Part shown: positions 17,813-26,750 of the stretch, one piece after another | Position numbering within the stretch: position 1 is the stretch's first letter | How the letters are laid out: each line of letters opens with the position of its first letter | Source of the DNA: JBMNGH01 sp050949725 | Lineage (GTDB): Bacteria; Bacillota; Thermosediminibacteria; Thermosediminibacterales; Tepidanaerobacteraceae | Length of the DNA: 64,000 nt | NCBI GenBank assembly: GCA_050949725.1 | Contig: JBMNGH010000003.1 | Location: 124,001-188,000, forward strand | Direction of reading: 5' to 3' | Program-made: the position numbers and the translations under genes | The notes under the pieces: generated by a model | What the model was told of the DNA's origin: nothing | The model's input: the letters and a program-made list of their open reading frames with translations, nothing else | Database searches by the model: none

Positions 17813-19225
17813 TCATTCAACCCTTTGATTCTTCAGTAAGGTGCTAATTAGTTCTGCCCGACTACCTACATCATATTTTGAAAAAATGTTCCTTGCATGT
17901 GTTTTTACGGTACTCTCACTAATAAACAAAGCTCCAGCAATTTCGCGGTTGGATTTGCCAGAAAGGATTAGATGCAATACCTCTTGCTCCCGGACGGTCA
18001 GCGGGTCAAGAGTTTTTATTTGACGAACAATGTCCGTTTGCTGTGACTGACTCATATTGTCATATGCGGCAAGGTAGGCATGGCTTTTCAGCAATAAAAC
18101 AAGCTGGTGGTTCAGCGGCGGCAGCATAACCAGTGTTACGCAAACCACCGTAAGGGCTATCACCGCGATCTCCGCACTGGGAAGCCCCATAGATGTTACG
18201 GCCATTCCCAGGACGCCTCCGCAAAGGACGCCGAATACATTGGCAGAAAGTCCAATGCCAAAGGTTTGTGACGGGTTATCGCTATATTCCAGCATTTCTC
18301 CAAGGATGCTCCACCAAAATAGATCATAAATGCCACAAGCACCGAGCATCAGCGTATCCACAATCAGATAGTGGGTAGTGTTTCGCCCTAGCAGCATAAA
18401 GCTGATAAACGCACCCATAATCATTGCCATTCCGATATACAAAATTCTGGAACGCTTTGCTTTCATAGGTAGGTTGCGCATAATAGCAAGCGCGACGATA
18501 TAAGGCACAGCCCAATACCAGCTTACCAGCCCTGTCAGATGCGCAAAAGCGGGGTTCATGACCTGATACATCAGTCCAGAATTAATTGTGATGATAAAGA
18601 TAAAAAGGCACAGCAACATTAGTGGGTTCTTAATGCCAGCTTGCGTATTGCTTTTCAATGTTTTGTTCTGCTCATTTTCCTGCCCCACCTCCAGCATCCA
18701 AATGAAGGCTATACCGATCACGAGGCAAAGCATAGCAAGGCTTAGCCCGATAAACGGTGAGCAATTCATGGCAACCACGTTGACTGCAATCATCAACAAA
18801 TTGGAATAAATCAGAACATCTGCGCAGGACTTAATGCGCTCGTTCTTGGGCGTAAAGGCACTGAGAAAAAATCCCCATGCTGCCACTGCGGAGCCGCTAA
18901 AGTATCCGCTGATAATCAATCCGCCCAACCATAGAGAAGAGGGAGCAAAAAAAAAGGGGACGGTAGCGACTAAGCATAAGCTCATACCACCGAGTATTAT
19001 TTTTTTGGCGCCCCCCAGGAATTTGACAAACAGGCCACAGGTAAAAAGCCCTGCAAAATGTGCGATAATTGCAGTCAGTATGTAACGCCCGGCGTATGTT
19101 CCACGCAGATCCAGCAGGCTATACAGAACCTGACCTTCAAACAGGAAGGACAAAATATAGGCAAAGAGAAATGAGAATCCTGCAATAGAAAGCCTGCGGG
19201 AATTTAACAATTTATGTCCGTTCAT
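17813..19225 (-). CDS. Membrane-bound LuxR-family regulator with an MFS-like sensor domain
   Basis: The 470-residue protein has about twelve membrane segments (residues 15-385) of MFS type and a C-terminal LuxR/GerE helix-turn-helix (residues 405-465, LTVREQEVLHLILSGKSNRE ... STVKTHARNIFSKYDV). It is a one-component membrane regulator in which the transporter-like domain probably senses a ligand. This architecture is abundant in some Actinobacteria (Eggerthella group) and in Clostridia. Its GTG/ATG start overlaps the preceding gene by four bases, so translation is coupled. Base composition looks richer in G+C than the neighbours, which suggests transfer. Confidence 0.88.
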   Translation of the reverse strand: MNGHKLLNSRRLSIAGFSFLFAYILSFLFEGQVLYSLLDLRGTYAGRYILTAIIAHFAGLFTCGLFVKFLGGAKKIILGGMSLCLVATVPFFFAPSSLWLGGLIISGYFSGSAVAAWGFFLSAFTPKNERIKSCADVLIYSNLLMIAVNVVAMNCSPFIGLSLAMLCLVIGIAFIWMLEVGQENEQNKTLKSNTQAGIKNPLMLLCLFIFIITINSGLMYQVMNPAFAHLTGLVSWYWAVPYIVALAIMRNLPMKAKRSRILYIGMAMIMGAFISFMLLGRNTTHYLIVDTLMLGACGIYDLFWWSILGEMLEYSDNPSQTFGIGLSANVFGVLCGGVLGMAVTSMGLPSAEIAVIALTVVCVTLVMLPPLNHQLVLLLKSHAYLAAYDNMSQSQQTDIVRQIKTLDPLTVREQEVLHLILSGKSNREIAGALFISESTVKTHARNIFSKYDVGSRAELISTLLKNQRVE

Positions 19226-19404
19226 TTAATAACCTCCAGTTCAACGGAGGCTCCGCCTTTTTTAACCCGTTCGTCTATATCAGCGGTTTTGACAGGCCAG
19301 AGCTTTCCCAGCTTGGATGCAGGCACACCACGCTGATCAATCCAACGAATGACAGTATTGTGCTTAACGCCAAGATAGTCGCAAACTTTCGCAGGAATCT
19401 CCAT
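19222..19404 (-). CDS. Excisionase/MerR-like helix-turn-helix protein
   Basis: The 60-residue protein is essentially one winged helix motif: VCDYLGVKHNTVIRWIDQRG then PASKLGKLWPVKTADIDERV. This is the DNA-binding fold of excisionases and of small HTH_17 proteins. It overlaps the LuxR-type gene by four bases (ATGA), so the two products are made together. The family usually starts five to ten residues earlier; a stop lies just upstream of the ATG. A target is not known. Confidence 0.8.
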   Translation of the reverse strand: MEIPAKVCDYLGVKHNTVIRWIDQRGVPASKLGKLWPVKTADIDERVKKGGASVELEVIK

Positions 19405-19776
19405 CTGTCGTTATGTATTGTTTCAAGCATAGATGCCACCAACTTTGATAAATTCGCACAAATATCCTAACAATTATCTTAATTGATCGTTGTACAATAA
19501 TTATAGCACAATAATATCATATATGAGCATCACATGTATTCGTTTTTAAAAGTCAGAGAAGTATCATTAACCCTGTTATTCTCCCCACAATATAAAACAC
19601 AAGTTTTTAGTATTGATAATCAAACATACACAAATACAGCCAAAAAACACCCCTCGATATGTTCCGGCAAACACATCATGTAGAAACTGTTTGTCTTTTA
19701 TCCAGTAAAATCAAGGGTTTTGAGTAATAAAAATATCAACCATGGTTGATTTGCCTACGATTTGCCAACGGAAATT
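19405..19776. other. Intergenic region with promoter, right boundary of the integrative element
   Basis: No gene is seen. An extended -10 promoter for the HTH/LuxR operon lies at 19500-19508. An attachment site of the neighbouring integrase would be expected between about 19560 and 19770, but I could not recognise one. Confidence 0.5.
19500..19508 (-). promoter_or_regulatory. Extended -10 promoter of the HTH-LuxR operon
   Basis: On the minus strand TGCTATAAT forms an extended -10 element about 95 bases upstream of the small HTH gene. The -35 match is weak. Confidence 0.5.
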
Positions 19777-20700
19777 TTATTTGGTTGGCAAGTTTTCTTT
19801 TGTTACTTTTTCAAATATTTCAACTGATTGTTCTGCCATCTTTTCAGTTGCATGGGTGTAAGTATCAAGGGTTGTTTCAATGTTAGCATGACCAAGCCTT
19901 AATTGAACATCCTTGATATTTGCACCATTTTCAATTAACCTGGTGGCATGAGTATGCCTTAATGAATGAAAGTTAAAAGGAATTCCCAAACTATAATTAA
20001 TCACCCTGGAAGCATATTTGAAAGTGTCAGGGGTTGCTATTTCACCATTTTCTTTAGTGCAGACCATTTGAATTGGTTTCATTACACCAGGGTTTACTGA
20101 CAACGGAAGGGAATATATTCTTCTTAATACTTCATTACCATCCATTTCTTCAACTTCATATTGCTGAATATAATGCTGTCCATACTTCAAGCGGTTTTCC
20201 ATTTGCAATTTCCTATGTTGCTTCAAAGTATCAATCAATGTTTTACCTATTTTAATTTTCCTTACAGATGATTCAGTTTTAGTTGACCCAAAATACCAGT
20301 TTGGCTTTCTCTTATAAATAATTTTATTAACATCAATTATCCCCTTATCCAAGTCAATATCATCCCAGGTTAAAGCCATGACTTCACCAATTCGGCATCC
20401 AGTATAATATCCAATCATAATTGGAATGTGAAAAGTTGTTCCCATTGGAAACCTTTCAATTATGTGATTAAATTCTTCAGTAGTAATAACCTTATGATTA
20501 ATTTCTGTTTTAGAATGTTCATACTTTGGATATTTTACATACTGCATGGGGTTATCTTTAATGAAGTTGCAAGGATGAACTGCATACTTTAAGGAACCAC
20601 TTAATACACATATTATATTGGTTAAGTGGTTTTTACTTATTCCAGTCAAATATTTATTGTTCACAAATTCTTGAAGCATTGCTGGGGTTAATGATTTCAA
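19777..20700 (-). pseudogene. Tyrosine recombinase (phage integrase), N-terminally deleted
   Basis: The 307-residue frame has the catalytic domain: ARG in IGYYTGCRIGEVMALTWDD, HxxR in FHSLRHTHATRL, and the His/Tyr region LGHANIETTLDTYTHAT with the nucleophilic Tyr. It starts with LKSLTPAMLQEFVNNKY, which in full-length relatives is around residue 90-100 within the core-binding domain. The arm-binding domain is missing and a stop codon lies directly upstream. The start abuts the stop of the adjacent gene, so a deletion joined two genes here. Recombinase activity is doubtful. Confidence 0.85.
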
Positions 20701-20978
20701 CTAATCACATAGTAAAATTTAGTTCCCATTTTGGCAGTGGTTCCAGTGGTATTATGATATTGTGCCATGAAATTTTGTTCAGGAAGTGCGTCAATAGCGG
20801 TAATTTGTTTGTATGGAAGGGTAACATTCAGGTCAGGATTGGTTTTGCTAATTATCAGTGCATCATCTTCTAAAGTAATTTTACATGGAAAATCTTGAAG
20901 AAATCCCTGCAAACCTTCATAATACATGACATTCAAAACATTATTGTTCTTTTTCTTTCTACCAAACATTAAAATCAC
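20697..20978 (-). pseudogene. PH-like domain protein of the integrative element, C-terminally truncated
   Basis: The 93-residue frame reads YYEGLQGFLQDFPCKITLED and YKQITAIDALPEQNFMAQYH, ending KMGTKFYYVIS and a stop. Relatives that I recall next to clostridial integrases continue after the YYVI strand. The stop TGA overlaps the TTG used by the truncated integrase, which places the deletion junction at about 20695-20700. Confidence 0.6.
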
Positions 20979-20989
20979 ACATCCTTTCT

Positions 20990-21625
20990 TTATATTACAT
21001 TGCTTTGAAAAGCAATTGCTTTACCTAAAATTCTAATTTCATTAAGTTCTTCACCTTTGTAAACTAAAGGTTTATATGCTGGATTTTCAGCAACTAATAT
21101 AATTTCACCTTTCTTTTTATAAACTCTTTTCAAAGTAGCTTCATTGTCAATAAGCACAGCAGCAATTTCCCCATCATTAACATCAGGTTGCTTTCTGATA
21201 AAAACAATATCCCCATCACATATTCTTGCATTTATCATGCTGTCACCTTTAACCCTCAAACAAAAATCAGCCCTGATATTAGCACCAGCTTCAACATATG
21301 ATTCAAAATGTTCTTCAGCAAATATTGGTTGACCTGCTGCAATAGTTCCCAGCAAAGGGAACTTTTTAATTTCAATTTTCAAAATGTTATCAGGATATTT
21401 TGTAAAATCTCTTTCCATTGGAACATCATAACCCATTAACCAAGCTTCATTGACATTTAGGGCTTTAGCAATTTTATATAATGCTTTCTGTTTTGGTTCA
21501 TATATACCTGAATAATATTGACTTATTGCAGATTTTGAAAGACCAGTTCTTTCTACCAGGTCAGCTTGTTTCATATCTCTAATTTCCATGGCTTTTCTTA
21601 ATCTACTCACAAACGATTCTTTCAC
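20990..21625 (-). CDS. CI/LexA-like repressor with S24 peptidase domain
   Basis: The 211-residue protein has an N-terminal XRE helix-turn-helix (residues 17-45, MKQADLVERTGLSKSAISQY) and a C-terminal autoprotease: Ala97-Gly98 as the cleavage bond, Ser129 in GDSMINA, and Lys166 in EATLKRVY. It is the lysogeny-type repressor of the element and would be inactivated by RecA-stimulated self-cleavage. It faces the SprT-like gene across a 280-base divergent region with promoters and AGTTCA half-sites. Confidence 0.93.
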   Translation of the reverse strand: MKESFVSRLRKAMEIRDMKQADLVERTGLSKSAISQYYSGIYEPKQKALYKIAKALNVNEAWLMGYDVPMERDFTKYPDNILKIEIKKFPLLGTIAAGQPIFAEEHFESYVEAGANIRADFCLRVKGDSMINARICDGDIVFIRKQPDVNDGEIAAVLIDNEATLKRVYKKKGEIILVAENPAYKPLVYKGEELNEIRILGKAIAFQSNVI

Positions 21626-21661
21626 TTTTTAACACATCCTTCCATACCATCTTATATACAT

Positions 21662-21690
21662 ATTATACAGTTTAGTTCAACTTATTACAA
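21662..21690 (-). promoter_or_regulatory. Repressor promoter with operator half-site
   Basis: On the minus strand TTGTAA (21685-21690) and TATAAT (21662-21667) are 17 bases apart. TTGAACT, matching the operator half-site downstream, lies inside the spacer (about 21674-21680), which suggests autoregulation. Confidence 0.7.
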
Positions 21691-21729
21691 CAAAATTATA
21701 AAAAAAGTTAAGAAAACTGAAAAATATCC

Positions 21730-21758
21730 TTGACACTATTTTTCCCTAATGATATTAT
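21730..21758 (+). promoter_or_regulatory. Divergent promoter of the element's lytic-side genes
   Basis: TTGACA (21730-21735) and TATTAT (21753-21758) are exactly 17 bases apart. Transcription would run towards the SprT-like gene. Confidence 0.8.
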
Positions 21759-21765
21759 GTATATA

Positions 21766-21793
21766 AGTTCAGGAAGTTGAACTAAATAGTTCA
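21766..21793. promoter_or_regulatory. Overlapping repressor operators
   Basis: TGAACTAAATAGTTCA (21778-21793) is a perfect inverted repeat of TGAACTA around two bases. An additional AGTTCA at 21766-21771 makes a second, overlapping pair with TTGAACT. They lie immediately downstream of the plus-strand -10 box, where bound repressor would block transcription. Confidence 0.7.
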
Positions 21794-21906
21794 GCTTTCC
21801 AAAGATGTTCCTTGATAATTGAATACAGACCAGTAAAAGGCATGGCACAATCCCCATGTTGTAATAATCTGGTTGTAAATTTTATTTAAGATTGGTGGTG
21901 AATAAT

Positions 21907-22521
21907 GTGGCTGATATTAGTTTACAAGAAGTTATTGGCCAACTTGAAGATTTATTTTCAAAGTTCAATGATAGGTTTTTTAACGGTAAACTTCAAAAGC
22001 CAATAATCACAGTTTCACCTGATACCACAAGGGGTTCTTTTGGTTGGTGCACCAGTTGGAAAGCCTGGAAAGAAGAAGGAAATGATTCAGAAGGTTATTA
22101 TGAAATCAATATTTGTGCAGAACACTTAAATAGACCTTTTGAAGAAATTTGTTCAACATTAATACATGAAATGGTTCATTTATTAAACCTTCAAAATGAC
22201 ATTCAAGATACATCAAGAAGTGGTTTATATCATAATAAAAGGTTCAAAAAAGTTGCTGAAGAACATGGATTGATTGTTAAAAAAAGTGCTAAATATGGTT
22301 GGTGTATAACAAAACTTTCTGAAGAAGGACTTGACTATATAAATTCATTAGATGGGAAATCTTTTACTTTATATAGAAGTAAAATCCCAAAAGTTAAAAG
22401 TTCAAGTAGTTCTTCTTCAATAAAATATGTATGCCCTGGTTGTGGTGCAATTGTAAGAGCAACTAAAGAAGTTAATGTGATGTGTGCTGATTGTGAAGTT
22501 CATTTTGAAATTGAACAGTAA
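21907..22521 (+). CDS. SprT-like zinc metalloprotease-domain protein
   Basis: The protein of about 204 residues has the SprT-like domain with LIHEMVHLLNL (His87-Glu88-His91) and a later YHNKRFKKVAEEHG histidine. A C-terminal zinc ribbon is formed by CPGCGAI and CADCEVHF. SprT/Spartan-like proteins act on DNA-protein crosslinks or have elongation-related roles; on phage-like elements the role is unknown. GTG at 21907 is chosen after GGTGGTG; upstream TTG and GTG codons in frame are alternatives. Confidence 0.8.
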   Translation: MADISLQEVIGQLEDLFSKFNDRFFNGKLQKPIITVSPDTTRGSFGWCTSWKAWKEEGNDSEGYYEINICAEHLNRPFEEICSTLIHEMVHLLNLQNDIQDTSRSGLYHNKRFKKVAEEHGLIVKKSAKYGWCITKLSEEGLDYINSLDGKSFTLYRSKIPKVKSSSSSSSIKYVCPGCGAIVRATKEVNVMCADCEVHFEIEQ

Positions 22522-22751
22522 TATGGAAAGTTGGTGATAAATTGGCTGGGTATAAAAAGGTCACAAAAGAAGATGCTGAAGTTTTCTTGAAGCTTTATGA
22601 AAAGTATTTGCTTATGAAGTTTGATGACATGAAGAACATCCTTAAAACCCTTCCAAGTATATGTTATGATGTTAAGCCTTTATTGTTATTGTCAATGAAA
22701 ATCCCGCAAAAAAGGGAAAGAAAATCCACCACTTTTGGATAAAAAAATTAC

Positions 22752-23498
22752 TTACTTCTTTTTAAATTTTTCTTTCTGATCTCTCATTCTAAAACTTTCA
22801 CCCTTAATTAGTACTATGTGGCAGTGATGAACAATCCTATCCAATATAGCAGATGCAAGAATGGAATCCCAAAATATATTGCCCCATTCATCAAAGGTTT
22901 TGTTGGAGGTGATTATCAAAGAGCCCTTTTCATATCTTTGAGATATGATTTCATAAAATTGGTCTACTATGTGCTCATTTAATTTCCTAAACCCCAACTC
23001 ATCTAAGATTAAAAGGTCAGAGGATAGATAATATTTTAGCTTTTGAGCATAGGAATTATCGGCCTTTGATTCAAAAAGAGCGCCCATCATATCAGAAACC
23101 GTAGTGGAGATTACTTTATAGCTTTGCTGCAGTGCCTTTATTCCTATGCTTATACTAAGATGGGTCTTACCGGTTCCTGGAGGACCTATGAAAACCACGT
23201 TCTCTTTTTTGCGTATAAACTCACATGTGGCAAGATTATATATTTCCTGGCGGTTTAATGTGGGCTGGAAGTTAAAATCGTATTCTTATAAGGTCTTTGT
23301 AAAAGGAAAGTGAGCTTTTTGAAATCTTTTCTTGTAGCTATTGTCTTTACGATTGGCAAATTCATCTTCAATTAAAAGTTCCAGAAACTCCATGTAAGAA
23401 AGTTTTTCTTTGATAGCTTGTTCATTTCTTACTTCTAAGGTTTTTGCAATACCTGACAGTTTCAGATTTCTTAAATCTTTAGAAAGAGTGCTGTTCAT
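22752..23498 (-). pseudogene. istB: IstB helper ATPase of the IS, nonsense mutation
   Basis: The 249-codon frame contains the Walker A motif GPPGTGKTH, DLLILDELGF as Walker B, and the IstB start NSTLSKDLRNLKLSGIAKTL. A TAA at 23286-23288 interrupts FTKTL-EYDFNFQPTLNRQ, where relatives have a Glu codon (GAA), so one G-to-T change explains it. Without IstB the element should transpose poorly. Restart at the GTG before the Walker motif would give a partial protein. Confidence 0.9.
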
Positions 23499-23501
23499 CT
23501 T

Positions 23502-24980
23502 TTATTTCACCTCCTTCAGATACAAAAGCTTTTGATACTCTGAAAGAGGTCTGGTGCTATCTTCGGGGCTTGAAGTGCTTATTAAGCTTTGGCTAATCTC
23601 TATCGGTAAATCGTAAAGCCCTTTTTCGCATATGTTTTTCACAGTTTGGTACTTTATGGAATTAAAGGCAACGGCTCTCTTGCAGGCTTTTTCTATCACT
23701 TGACTTCCATACTTTTCTTTTACCTTAAGTACCCCATAAACTGGCTTTCCCCAGTAATTTTGCTGCTTTTCAAGGATTAAGTCAAAAAATTTTAACGCAT
23801 AAGGCCCTATTTCCTGCATTTTATTTCTGTATGCAAATTGAAGTTCTGTTTTCGTTTGCACCTTGTATTTCGGGTAATGGGAAGGATTAGTGGAAAATTC
23901 ACCCCTGGAATTTAGTTTTAAATGAGTAGCTAACAGCTCGTTATTGCCATATATTCGTATTACCTTGTCACTTATCTGTACGGTTACTTCTTGGTTTATG
24001 AAACTGTAGGGGACAGAATAGAAGTTAGAGTCAAAGCTTATGTGACAGTTAGTGTTTACCTTGCGAGTTACCCATGTGGAAAAATCGTAATCTTTATGTG
24101 GTAAGGGATTTAGCTTTGGTTTTTCTTCGGTTTCAAAAACTTCCTTGGGTATCTTTTTGGTTGTGCCATGAATACGGCTGTTACAAATGTCTTCAAGCCA
24201 CAAGTCGAGTTTTGTTTTGTATTCTTCATAGTCTTTAAAATTTCGGCCTTTGAAGAAGTTGTTTTTTACATATTTTACTCCGGATTCTACCTTGGCTTTA
24301 TCAGTAGGGGTTTTTACTCTACAGGGTATTGGTAAAAAGTTATAGTACTTAGCGAATTCTTCGTATTGCTTTTGGTATACGGGTTCGTAAAAGTTAGCTT
24401 CTAGAATGGCAGCTTTAAGGTTGTCTATCTTAACGGTTTTAGGTACTCCACCAAAGTATTTAAAGGCATGTTCGTGACATTTGATAAAGGTTTTTACTTC
24501 TTGGTCAAATACTGTTTCACAGTACATTAATCTTGAATAGCAAAGTATTATACAAAAGACCCAAGCTTTTTTTAGTTCGCCGGAAGGATCAGGTACTTTG
24601 CCTATGTAGCCAAAGTCTACTTGGGCTTCTTCTGAGGGAAGTGTGTTGTTTACCATGTATACCTTGGCATTTGATTTCTTGTATTCCCTCACGTATCTTT
24701 TTATTGTATCGTAAGAGCCGGTGTAACCGTATTCGCTTGAAAGGTCCTGATATATTCTAGTTGCGCTAAGTTCCTGGTTTATTTTTGTATCAGTAATTTC
24801 TTTGTATGGGTCTATTATTGTGGGAACGGGTTTTCTCCTTATTTCTTCACCGTTTTCTATTCTTTTTAATATTTCCCTTACTGTTCCTCTATCTATTTCT
24901 AGCATTCTTGCTATTTGAGATTTGTTGTATCCTTTGTCAAAAAGGGTTTTGATGGTTGTATACATATTTTCCCTCAGCAC
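23502..24980 (-). CDS. istA: IstA transposase of the IS21-family element
   Basis: The 492-residue protein has an N-terminal helix-turn-helix (GYNKSQIARMLEIDRGTVRE), the DDE integrase core with QVDFGYIG (first Asp), KIDNLKAAI (second Asp) and the Glu in TDKAKVESGVKYVK, and a C-terminal beta-barrel. It appears intact. It is followed three bases later by istB, as usual for IS21. Confidence 0.95.
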   Translation of the reverse strand: MLRENMYTTIKTLFDKGYNKSQIARMLEIDRGTVREILKRIENGEEIRRKPVPTIIDPYKEITDTKINQELSATRIYQDLSSEYGYTGSYDTIKRYVREYKKSNAKVYMVNNTLPSEEAQVDFGYIGKVPDPSGELKKAWVFCIILCYSRLMYCETVFDQEVKTFIKCHEHAFKYFGGVPKTVKIDNLKAAILEANFYEPVYQKQYEEFAKYYNFLPIPCRVKTPTDKAKVESGVKYVKNNFFKGRNFKDYEEYKTKLDLWLEDICNSRIHGTTKKIPKEVFETEEKPKLNPLPHKDYDFSTWVTRKVNTNCHISFDSNFYSVPYSFINQEVTVQISDKVIRIYGNNELLATHLKLNSRGEFSTNPSHYPKYKVQTKTELQFAYRNKMQEIGPYALKFFDLILEKQQNYWGKPVYGVLKVKEKYGSQVIEKACKRAVAFNSIKYQTVKNICEKGLYDLPIEISQSLISTSSPEDSTRPLSEYQKLLYLKEVK

Positions 24981-25170
24981 CTTTCTGCCTCCTTTGGTTA
25001 AGATACCAAAGGAAGATATTTTATTCTACTGAGGGATTTTCCTTCCCATTTTTGATGGATTTATTTTACCATTAACATTTATTCACAGAAAAATTGAAGA
25101 ACACCGTGAACAATGCGTAAATATATAAATTAAATAGTAGGTGGGAGTATCTTGGGGCTATAACGAAATA

Positions 25171-25205
25171 AGAGCCACTACACAAAAACAAAGTGTAGTG
25201 GCTCT
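25171..25205. repeat. Perfect 13-bp inverted repeat
   Basis: AGAGCCACTACAC and GTGTAGTGGCTCT are separated by nine bases. It stands just after the transposase remnant on the minus strand and could be a terminator, although the U-run is short (TATTT). Confidence 0.6.
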
Positions 25206-25210
25206 AACAG

Positions 25211-25411
25211 CTAGATGATAAAGTAGTTGCTAAAAATAACCCTTGCTTCTTTTATCAATTGATTGTTCCCAGAATAATGTTTAGCTTGATTGAATTCAGT
25301 TGATGTCATGTTAATGAATTTGTATACTGTATTACGAGAAATACCAGCATGTCGTGCAATTTGGGAGACATTCAAGTTAAGTTCCTTCAATTCTTGAATT
25401 TTCGAATACAT
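25211..25411 (-). pseudogene. Remnant of a second IS21-type transposase
   Basis: The frame begins MYSKIQELKELNLNVSQIAR and continues with HAGISRNTVYKFINMT, the N-terminal DNA-binding part of an IstA-like transposase different from the intact one. It ends after about 66 residues, before the catalytic domain. Confidence 0.75.
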
Positions 25412-25602
25412 TAGCCACCCTTCTATTAGTTTCATATACCTCTCCCCGTATGATTGATTTATTTCCAGTTCAATCATACAGGAATTGGTCTTTAATGGAA
25501 ATAGTGTTCATCCTTATTTGCGTAAATTTGTTGATTCTATTTTACCAGTTACAAATGTCCTTCGTTAATGGAAACATATCAAAAATCCATTCTTCAAGAG
25601 AC

Positions 25603-25959
25603 TTATTCGATGCCAAGTGTAGCTTTCCAAGCAGCTTCTTTAAAGCCTACCAGAACAAAGCCGTCACCGATAAGAATTGGGCGCTTCACAAGCATACCGT
25701 CTGAAGCCAGCAGGCTATACTGTTCATCCTCGCTCATGGTCGGGAGCTTGTCCTTCAGCTTAAGTTTCCTATATAGTAGTCCGCTGGTATTGAAGAACTT
25801 TTTTAGTGGCAGACCGCTTTTTTTATGCCAATCCTTTAATTCCTCAATTGTAGGATTGCTTTCTTTGATATACCTTTCTTCAAATGCCACGTCGTTTGCC
25901 TCCAGCCACTTTTTAGCCTTCTGGCAGGTAGTGCATTTCGGGTAACATACAAAAATCAT
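25603..25959 (-). CDS. ArsC/Spx-family thioredoxin-fold protein
   Basis: The 118-residue protein starts MIFVCYPKCTTCQKAKKWLE, the CxxC of Spx/ArsC-like reductases, and has LVKRPILIGDGFVLVGFKE, the cis-proline loop typical of YffB/ArsC-like proteins. It may act as a thiol oxidoreductase; arsenate reduction is not established. The RBS is GGAGGAATATT. Confidence 0.92.
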   Translation of the reverse strand: MIFVCYPKCTTCQKAKKWLEANDVAFEERYIKESNPTIEELKDWHKKSGLPLKKFFNTSGLLYRKLKLKDKLPTMSEDEQYSLLASDGMLVKRPILIGDGFVLVGFKEAAWKATLGIE

Positions 25960-25990
25960 AATATTCCTCCATATTATAAATTTCTATATA

Positions 25991-26021
25991 TAAAGAGGCT
26001 GTAATTGCTACAGCCTCTTTA
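25991..26021 (-). terminator. Terminator of the bacterioferritin gene
   Basis: TAAAGAGGCTGTA and TACAGCCTCTTTA pair over 13 bases with a five-base loop. Confidence 0.85.
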
Positions 26022-26045
26022 ATTTTAAGTCTGCCTATAAGAAAA

Positions 26046-26513
26046 TTAACCAACTTGAGTTGTCAAGAATATAGGCAAAGTCATCTGTTCAATCTGATCT
26101 AAGAGTTCCTCAAGTTCATCCATATGTCGATCTTCATCGTTTAGAATTTGTATGAGCATATCCCTTGTTGCATGATCGCCTACCTCAGCTGCAAGCACTA
26201 TGGCATCGTTATAAGCTTTGATTGCGCCTTCCTCCGCGGCACGGTCAAATTCTACTTGCTCTGGCACGTCACCTCCGATATTAATTTTATTAAGATTAGT
26301 TACAACAGGTTTTCCACCTAGAAACAGAATCCTGCCGATTAGTTGTTCGGCATGTTTCATTTCCTCTATTGCCCGTTTCTCAAAACCCTCATGTAACTTA
26401 CCATAGCCCCAGTCCTCGCACATTTCTGCATGTACGATGTACTGATTGATGGCCGTAAGTTCGTCCGCAAGCAAGGCATTCAGGGCCTCAATAAGTTTTG
26501 GATCACCTTTCAT
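26046..26513 (-). CDS. bfr: Bacterioferritin
   Basis: The 155-residue four-helix protein has the ferroxidase ligands in ADELTAINQY, EEMKHAE and DEDRHMDEL. The methionine in EMKHAEQLIGRILFL corresponds to Met52, which ligates haem in bacterioferritin. It stores iron and consumes peroxide or oxygen. It fits with other oxygen-defence genes in the window (prxU, fprA, hrb). The ATG has a GGAGG upstream. Confidence 0.95.
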   Translation of the reverse strand: MKGDPKLIEALNALLADELTAINQYIVHAEMCEDWGYGKLHEGFEKRAIEEMKHAEQLIGRILFLGGKPVVTNLNKINIGGDVPEQVEFDRAAEEGAIKAYNDAIVLAAEVGDHATRDMLIQILNDEDRHMDELEELLDQIEQMTLPIFLTTQVG

Positions 26514-26750
26514 AGGTTTTACCTCCTCTTTATTTTAAAGTCATTGATTTTGTATGGATTTTGACCCATACAAAATTTTACACAATCTTTATTGCATCAA
26601 CACAAAATTATGTAAAATGCACATTATTATGTGTTTTCAAATACTATGATTGTATAGTAATATCTTACCTGTTTTTGCTTCTTTTATCAACCATTATATT
26701 TATCATGGGTTTTTATACCCACCGCTTAATCTGTCACATCTTCTCCTAAC

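Larger units (their letters stand above)
22684..25077 (-). mobile_element. IS21-family insertion sequence (complete ends)
   Basis: The element of 2394 bases has related ends: TGTTATTGTCAATGAAAATCC at the left (first 20 aligned) and, inverted, TGTTAATGGTAAAATAAATC at the right, with internal repeats AAATCC..CAAAAAxGGGAAxG continuing in both. It is flanked by the 5-bp duplication TTTAT (22679-22683 and 25078-25082). It carries istA and a broken istB on the minus strand. Confidence 0.92.
22542..25120 (+). pseudogene. Small gene interrupted by the IS21-family element
   Basis: Before the IS the frame reads MAGYKKVTKEDAEVFLKLYE and on to YDVKPL (22542-22683). If the IS and one copy of the TTTAT duplication are removed, it continues FTEKLKNTVNNA and a stop at 25118-25120, giving a 59-residue product. 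As it stands, the frame runs into the IS and ends after 66 codons. The original protein is small, helical and of unknown function, located behind the SprT-like gene. Confidence 0.8.

Noticed and set aside
22752..23498. Recoding of the TAA inside istB
   Set aside because: The stop is TAA, not TGA, and lies at a position where relatives have Glu; a simple nonsense mutation is enough.
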